Assembly (NCBI GenBank): GCA_002361595.1
Contig: DETJ01000048.1
Span: forward strand, 1 to 12,188
Source: Patescibacteria group bacterium UBA3291
Lineage (GTDB): Bacteria > Patescibacteriota > Gracilibacteria > Absconditabacterales > Absconditicoccaceae
Direction: 5' to 3'
Length of the DNA: 12,188 bases
In this document: one piece after another, positions 8,184 through 12,188 of the stretch
How positions within the stretch are numbered: the stretch's first letter is position 1
Layout: every line of letters starts with the position of its first letter
Made by a program: the position numbers and the translations under genes
Notes under the pieces: model-generated
What the model was told of the DNA's origin: nothing
Databases searched by the model: none
What the model saw: the letters and a program-made list of their open reading frames with translations, nothing else

Positions 8184-8221
8184 TTCAAGGTAGTATTTAT
8201 CTTTATATTATACAAAAAACA

Positions 8222-8548
8222 ATGAAATTACCAGAACATTACAAAAATCTTAATGCTGAACAGAAAAGAATAGTCATTGTAAATCTAATTTCTGAATTCT
8301 GAAATGAAGATATTCAAGGTCGTATTGATGGATTTAATGATGATCAGATTAATTTTCTATTTACATATTTTTTCACAGAATCAAAAGAAAAAAGAGATAG
8401 AATGTGGGATGACATGATAAAAAAATATGAAACAACTTTACAAGATCTCAAAGAAATAGCAGCAAAACTACAGAGTTTGGATTTAGAATTCTCAGAATTA
8501 TTGGCTCAGAAACAAGATAGAGATGAATTTATGAAAAATATTAGATAA
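8222..8548 (+). CDS. Small helical protein A (108 aa), paralogue of the gene at 9136
   Basis: No known family recognised. Starts MKLPEHYKNLNAEQKRIVI, has a conserved core (INFLFTYFFTESKEKR, residues 46-61) and a predicted coiled-coil C-terminal half. Over the first 88 residues about two thirds are identical to the protein at 9136. Residue 27 is encoded by UGA (8300-8302); the matching residue of the paralogue is GGA, so UGA must be Gly here. The C-termini diverge completely after about residue 88. No signal peptide; the FLFTYFF core is too short for a reliable membrane segment. It is the first gene after the consensus promoter, and the 30-bp gap to the next gene indicates co-transcription. 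Confidence 0.85.
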
Positions 8549-8577
8549 AAATTTTTAATTTTATTATTCGCATAAAC

Positions 8578-9096
8578 ATGATATATCTTAAGAAAGGTGT
8601 CGAGAACGTGAATGATAAGAAAGAACTTATTGATAACTCTTCAAAAGAATCTTGAGAGAGAGAAAGTCTTTCAGTAGAAAAAAAAGAAAGAGTAGAAGTA
8701 GAGAAAGTAATCGAGAAATCAGTAAAATCAATTAATGAGAAAATTTTTAAGTTATTAGCAGATAATAACGATCTTTTGTATAATATACAAAATAAAATCA
8801 AAAAAATTCCGCAGAAAGAAAATCAATTATTTGGAATATGCTGAATTATAGCATGAGAAACAGATAATTATTTTAAAGGTAAAAATATTTTTTATGAAAA
8901 GCTACTGAAGCCAGCTTTGGATAAATACATGTATTGTGTGAATGTAGCTAAACAAAAATTGGATACTGCGAAATTCTGTGAATTTTACGGCGATTTAGTT
9001 CAGAATATTGAGAATTCAAATCCTGAAAAACCTAAGCCAGCCAATGGTGCTACTTATGTAGACGAAAAAAGAAATTTTAGACCAGCAGTTAGTTAA
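8578..9096 (+). CDS. Unknown protein B (172 aa), second gene of the A-B-A'-C unit
   Basis: I recognise no family. The first 60 residues are strongly charged and probably coiled-coil (SVEKKERVEVEKVIEKSVK). A small hydrophobic, Gly- and Cys-bearing patch follows (LFGICGIIAG, two of its glycines UGA), then an aromatic helical part (YEKLLKPALDKYMYC, AKFCEFYGDL) and a Pro/Lys/Asn tail. The third UGA is at residue 26, after KES. TAA stop. A weak resemblance to the fourth gene of the unit (charged helix, then KLLKPALDKY against EMLKQLTEYE, then Cys) suggests that B and C could be diverged copies of the same gene; hand alignment only. Confidence 0.8.
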
Positions 9097-9135
9097 AAAA
9101 TATAATTATTTAATTGTTTATATAAGAATAAAAAT

Positions 9136-9453
9136 ATGAAATTACCAGAACATTATAAACATCTCGATTCAGATCAAAAAAGAATTGTAATATCAAATCT
9201 TATTACAGAATTTGGAAATCAGGACATTCAGAATCATATAAATAGTTTCAATGATAGCCAAATCGATTTTCTGTTTACATATTTTTTCACAGAGTCTAGA
9301 GAAAAAAGAGAAAGAATGTGGTATGATATGCAGACAGAATATGAATCTACATTGAGAGAACTCGAATATATCGCTGAAAAGATTCAGAAACTAAATATTG
9401 AGTATAAAAAATACTTAGCTGAAGAAGCTAGTAAAAAATCGGTTAAGAAATAA
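9136..9453 (+). CDS. Small helical protein A' (105 aa), paralogue of the gene at 8222
   Basis: Starts MKLPEHYKHLDSDQKRIVI and keeps the core IDFLFTYFFTESREKR. The C-terminal coiled half ends in a Lys-rich tail (SKKSVKK) unlike the first copy. It contains no UGA; the glycine matching UGA in copy A is GGA (9214-9216). It lies 39 bp after gene B and 23 bp before gene C, so it is part of the same transcript. Conservation of the N-terminal 88 residues but not the tail suggests a shared binding surface with separate partners. Function unknown. Confidence 0.88.
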   Translation: MKLPEHYKHLDSDQKRIVISNLITEFGNQDIQNHINSFNDSQIDFLFTYFFTESREKRERMWYDMQTEYESTLRELEYIAEKIQKLNIEYKKYLAEEASKKSVKK

Positions 9454-9476
9454 TTTTAAATTTTATTTCTAAAAAA

Positions 9477-9965
9477 ATGAACAACACACCTGGAGTTAAT
9501 TGTGAGAATAAGCGTGAAGATTTCATTTTTCACGAAAGGACTCCTGAAGAACAAAAAAAGATAGCAGATGCTGAAAAAAAGGTGAAAGAGTCAGTAGAAG
9601 ATTTTGCAAAGGCTTTAGATTCTGTTTCTCCATGACTTACCAAGGAACTGCTTGATATCTTTGACAAATTAAAACAAATATGATGAATAGAAGAGACCAC
9701 ATTATGGAATGAATCATTTAAATTATTATACAGTAAAAATACAGATAAAATGCCTGACAAACTAAGGCATATCCTATGAGAAATGCTGAAACAATTAACA
9801 GAATATGAATCTGTAAAACAGAGATCTAGATCTTTGGAAGAAATGTTGAGAGCTTGTGCATCTATTAGTGCTGCTGAATGTTCAAATAATACGAAAACTG
9901 ACTGTGAATGAGGATGTAAAATCACTCCTGAAACTCACGATCGATGAAGATGAAAAGATTTATAA
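9477..9965 (+). CDS. Unknown protein C (162 aa), last gene of the A-B-A'-C unit
   Basis: No family recognised. Mostly helical and charged (TPEEQKKIADAEKKVKESVE, then SPGLTKELLDIFDKLKQIGG), with a Cys-containing C-terminal part: C127 area (LRACASISAAEC) and KTDCEGGCKI, a CxxxC pattern that could bind metal or form a disulfide. Seven in-frame UGA codons, including adjacent ones in QIGG and two near the end (DRGRGKDL). TAA at 9963-9965 is followed 20 bp later by a strong terminator, so it closes the unit. No signal peptide, so a metal site is more likely than a disulfide if the protein stays inside the cell (inference). Confidence 0.82.
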
Positions 9966-9984
9966 AAATTATTTTAAATAGAAG

Positions 9985-10015
9985 ATTCGTTATGTTTAGT
10001 ATAACGAATTTTTTA
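9985..10015 (+). terminator. Rho-independent terminator closing the four-gene unit
   Basis: ATTCGTTAT and ATAACGAAT form a perfect 9-bp stem around GTTTAGT, followed by TTTTTTA. It lies 20 bp after the last stop codon of the unit. Confidence 0.92.
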
Positions 10016-10094
10016 TTATTATAAAATATGTCAAATATAAAATAATAAATTTTTCATAAACTTGTAAATAAATATAAAAAATCTGCCCAAATTT

Positions 10095-10122
10095 TTGCAT
10101 AAAAAACATTTTCGAATATAAT
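10095..10122 (+). promoter_or_regulatory. Promoter of the VirB4 gene
   Basis: TTGCAT (10095-10100), 16-bp spacer, perfect TATAAT (10117-10122). Expected start near 10129, leaving a leader of about 36 nt. Together with the terminator at 9985-10015 it makes virB4 an independent transcription unit. Confidence 0.7.
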
Positions 10123-10164
10123 TATCGTGTAGAATTTATTTATAAACAAAAGATATAAAACTTG

Positions 10165-12188
10165 ATGTCAGCTCAAACTTTGAACGTTATTTACGATACA
10201 AATTATACAAATATCATTTCTGATGGAGGTTTTGTTGATCATAATTTCACAAAAAAACTCTGATTTTTTGATCTACTTTTCTGAAGTTCAAAGGATTTAC
10301 AGCAAAATTCAGCTTCTAGCCAAAATAACGAGCAAAAAGCTCAACCTCAATATCAAAATCTTCAAACACCTGCCCAAGATACTCAAGCTCAGACTCAAGA
10401 TACACAAGCACAATGACAAAGTGAACAACAAGTTCAAACCGGACAACAAACTCAAAGTGAACAAGCACAAACTACTCAGGCACAGCCTGAGCAAGCTAAC
10501 AATGCAAATCCAGAGCAGAAACAAAAAAGTCCGTGATTTTTTGACTTACTTTTCGGACCATTAAATGCGCCTCATCCAGCTAAAGCTGAGGAAAAAAAGA
10601 ATTCTGACTCAAAAGCTAATGAATCAAATCAAACAGCAGCTACTCAAGAATGACAACCAAATCCAGAAAATACTCAACTAGAACAGTCAAATTCAAACCA
10701 GCAAATTTCATCTAATTCTCAAGAAAATAACGCTAATCAACCTGCAACTACTACAGAAAATACTGCTGAGAATATTACTCAAAATCATGAAATTGCTCAA
10801 AATGATAATCAAACAGAGACCGCCCAGAAACCTAAAAAGAAAAGCTGGATAGATTCTATGTTGGATAATGTTTTCTGAACAGATGATGGAACCAAAAAAG
10901 AATCCAAATCAGACAAAAAAACTGATGAAAAAAAGTGAGATAAAGAAAAAACTTCTGAAGATGATAAACAGCTTACTGAGGAGGAGAAAAAAGCTAATGA
11001 ACTACGTGAACAGATTAAGAAAATTTTAGAGATTCCAGATTCTGAATATAAAGATAGTATGCTTACCTCTGATATGAGAAGATTTATCAAAAAAGTGGAC
11101 GAGGAATATACAGCAAATATGACTGATTTCAAGACACATATTGCACCGTCATATTGGGAATATAAATGAAACGGTATGAATATCAGTGGAATTCTATGAA
11201 AGACTTATTACACACAGAGATATCCAACATATATTGATGCATTATGGACTAGAGATTTGATGGGAATGCATGCTAAATGGGATATGTCATTTTTCATCTA
11301 TCCAGAAGATGACTCTGCAATGCAAGCGATGTTGAAGAGAAAATCAACTCAACTAAAAGCAGAATTAAATGAAGCTATATCCAAATGAGTCACTACAGAT
11401 AAAGAAGTAGAACAACAATATAGAGATGTAGAAATGATTAGAGAAAAATTGAGTACTAGAGAAGAGAGATATTTTGAACTTTCTAATTATTTCACAATTT
11501 ACAATACTGATGAAACAGTTCTTAGAGAAGACTGAAAGAAATTTGAGCAGAAAATTAGTGGATATGGAATCGCTGTAAAAACGGCTAACCATAGAATGGA
11601 CGAATGAATGACTTCTACATTACCATTGTGTATAGATGATTTATGAATCACTAGAAGTGCAGTAACTTCATCACTTGCGTGAAGTTTCCCGTTCATTTCC
11701 AATGATTTGGTTCAAAATACATGAATTTTCTACGGATTAAATCTACATACGTGATGACTAATTATCATGGATAGATTTAGTGACAGATTACCGAATATGA
11801 ATAGCGTAATTTTAGCCACATCATGAGCCTGAAAATCGTTTACAGTTAAACTTGAAATTTTGAGATATTTATTGAACTGAATAGATATCATAGTTATCGA
11901 TCCAGAAAACGAATATAAAGAACTCTGTGAAGCTGTAGGTTGAACTTACATCAATATCGCTACAAATGCACAGCAATATATCAATCCATTTGATTTACCT
12001 CCAAAGATTGAGGATGTAGAATATGGAAAATGAGATCTTCTTCGTTCTCAAATCATGACATTAATCTGATTGATAGAAATACTGGTTTGAAAATTATCTC
12101 CAGAAGAAGAAGCTATACTAGATAAAGCACTACAGAATACATACGCTCTTCGTGGATTCTCTTTCGAAGAGGATGATTACGAATGAAA
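10165..12188 (+). CDS. virB4: VirB4-type T4SS/conjugation ATPase, N-terminal 674 aa (3' end outside window)
   Basis: VirB4 ATPases power assembly and substrate transfer of type IV secretion systems at the inner membrane. About residues 290-540 match the family's N-terminal domain. The P-loop TSGAGKS is at 552-558 (K557), followed by VKLEILRYLLNGIDIIVIDPENEYKEL split by no gaps, and then YINPFDLPP, all typical of VirB4 proteins of candidate-phyla bacteria. Walker B lies beyond the window. Both P-loop glycines (11824, 11830) are UGA, and I count about 25 UGA codons in all. The first 250 residues are unusual: a Gln/Asn/Thr-rich low-complexity extension with GFFDLLFG at 33-40 and 124-131 and a related SWIDSMLDNVFG at 227-238. 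These look like short amphipathic binding or membrane-touching motifs on flexible linkers. The start at 10165 fits the promoter; no Shine-Dalgarno sequence is seen. Confidence 0.95.

Noticed and set aside
8132..8221. Frameshifted continuation of the PriA-like protein
   Set aside because: The stretch is AT-rich, contains a consensus promoter and no helicase motifs, and the next gene starts at 8222.
10309..10524. Leu-rich minus-strand frame opposite the VirB4 extension
   Set aside because: It is the complement of the Gln-rich codons (CAA read as TTG), not a membrane protein gene.
8222..12188. UGA as selenocysteine or tryptophan
   Set aside because: The aligned paralogue and the repeated VirB4 motif have GGA at the UGA sites, the VirB4 P-loop requires Gly, and TGG is used separately for Trp.

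Overview
The window is AT-rich and can only be read as continuous genes if UGA is translated as glycine (translation table 25) with UAA/UAG as the only stops. That code is known from two candidate-phyla bacterial lineages, Gracilibacteria (BD1-5/GN02) and Absconditabacteria (SR1), so this is almost certainly a genome fragment from one of them; the sequence alone does not say which. With the standard code nearly every gene breaks into pieces. Reading UGA as Gly gives nine complete genes and one partial gene. Two internal comparisons (paralogues at 8222 and 9136; repeated motif in the gene at 10165) show UGA and GGA exchanged at the same aligned glycine. No convincing Shine-Dalgarno sequence precedes any start.

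Layout. (i) 1-341: a GC-richer stretch with nested inverted repeats (possible structured RNA, or the end of an unknown gene), then a likely promoter and leader. (ii) 342-3746: a secreted 1134-aa S-layer-homology protein with its own strong terminator; all 11 UGA glycines lie in its second half. (iii) 3801-7335: a minus-strand block holding an IS110-family (DEDD) transposase, a 191-aa acidic protein of unknown function and a DUF2461-family protein. The block is bracketed by two same-orientation copies of a 150-170 bp multi-hairpin repeat. (iv) 7403-8131: a shortened PriA-like protein that aligns with the primosomal helicase up to motif II/III but has lost Walker A, Walker B and the C-terminal half. 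(v) 8155-10015: a neat transcription unit with a perfect TTGACA-17-TATAAT promoter and a perfect 9-bp hairpin terminator. It carries four small genes in the order A-B-A'-C, where A and A' are clear paralogues. (vi) 10095-12188: promoter and first 674 codons of a VirB4-type T4SS ATPase, with an unusual roughly 250-residue Gln/Asn-rich N-terminal extension carrying a repeated GFFDLLFG motif.

Taken together this looks like cell-surface and secretion functions (S-layer-like protein, VirB4) separated by an accessory region with a mobile element, hairpin repeats and lineage-specific unknown genes. Four promoters appear to share a TTGCAT -35 box with a 16-bp spacer. The most unusual items are the degenerate PriA-like protein, the A-B-A'-C operon, the motif-bearing VirB4 extension, the paired hairpin repeats next to an IS110 element with little room for a bridge RNA, and the uneven UGA use in the S-layer gene.
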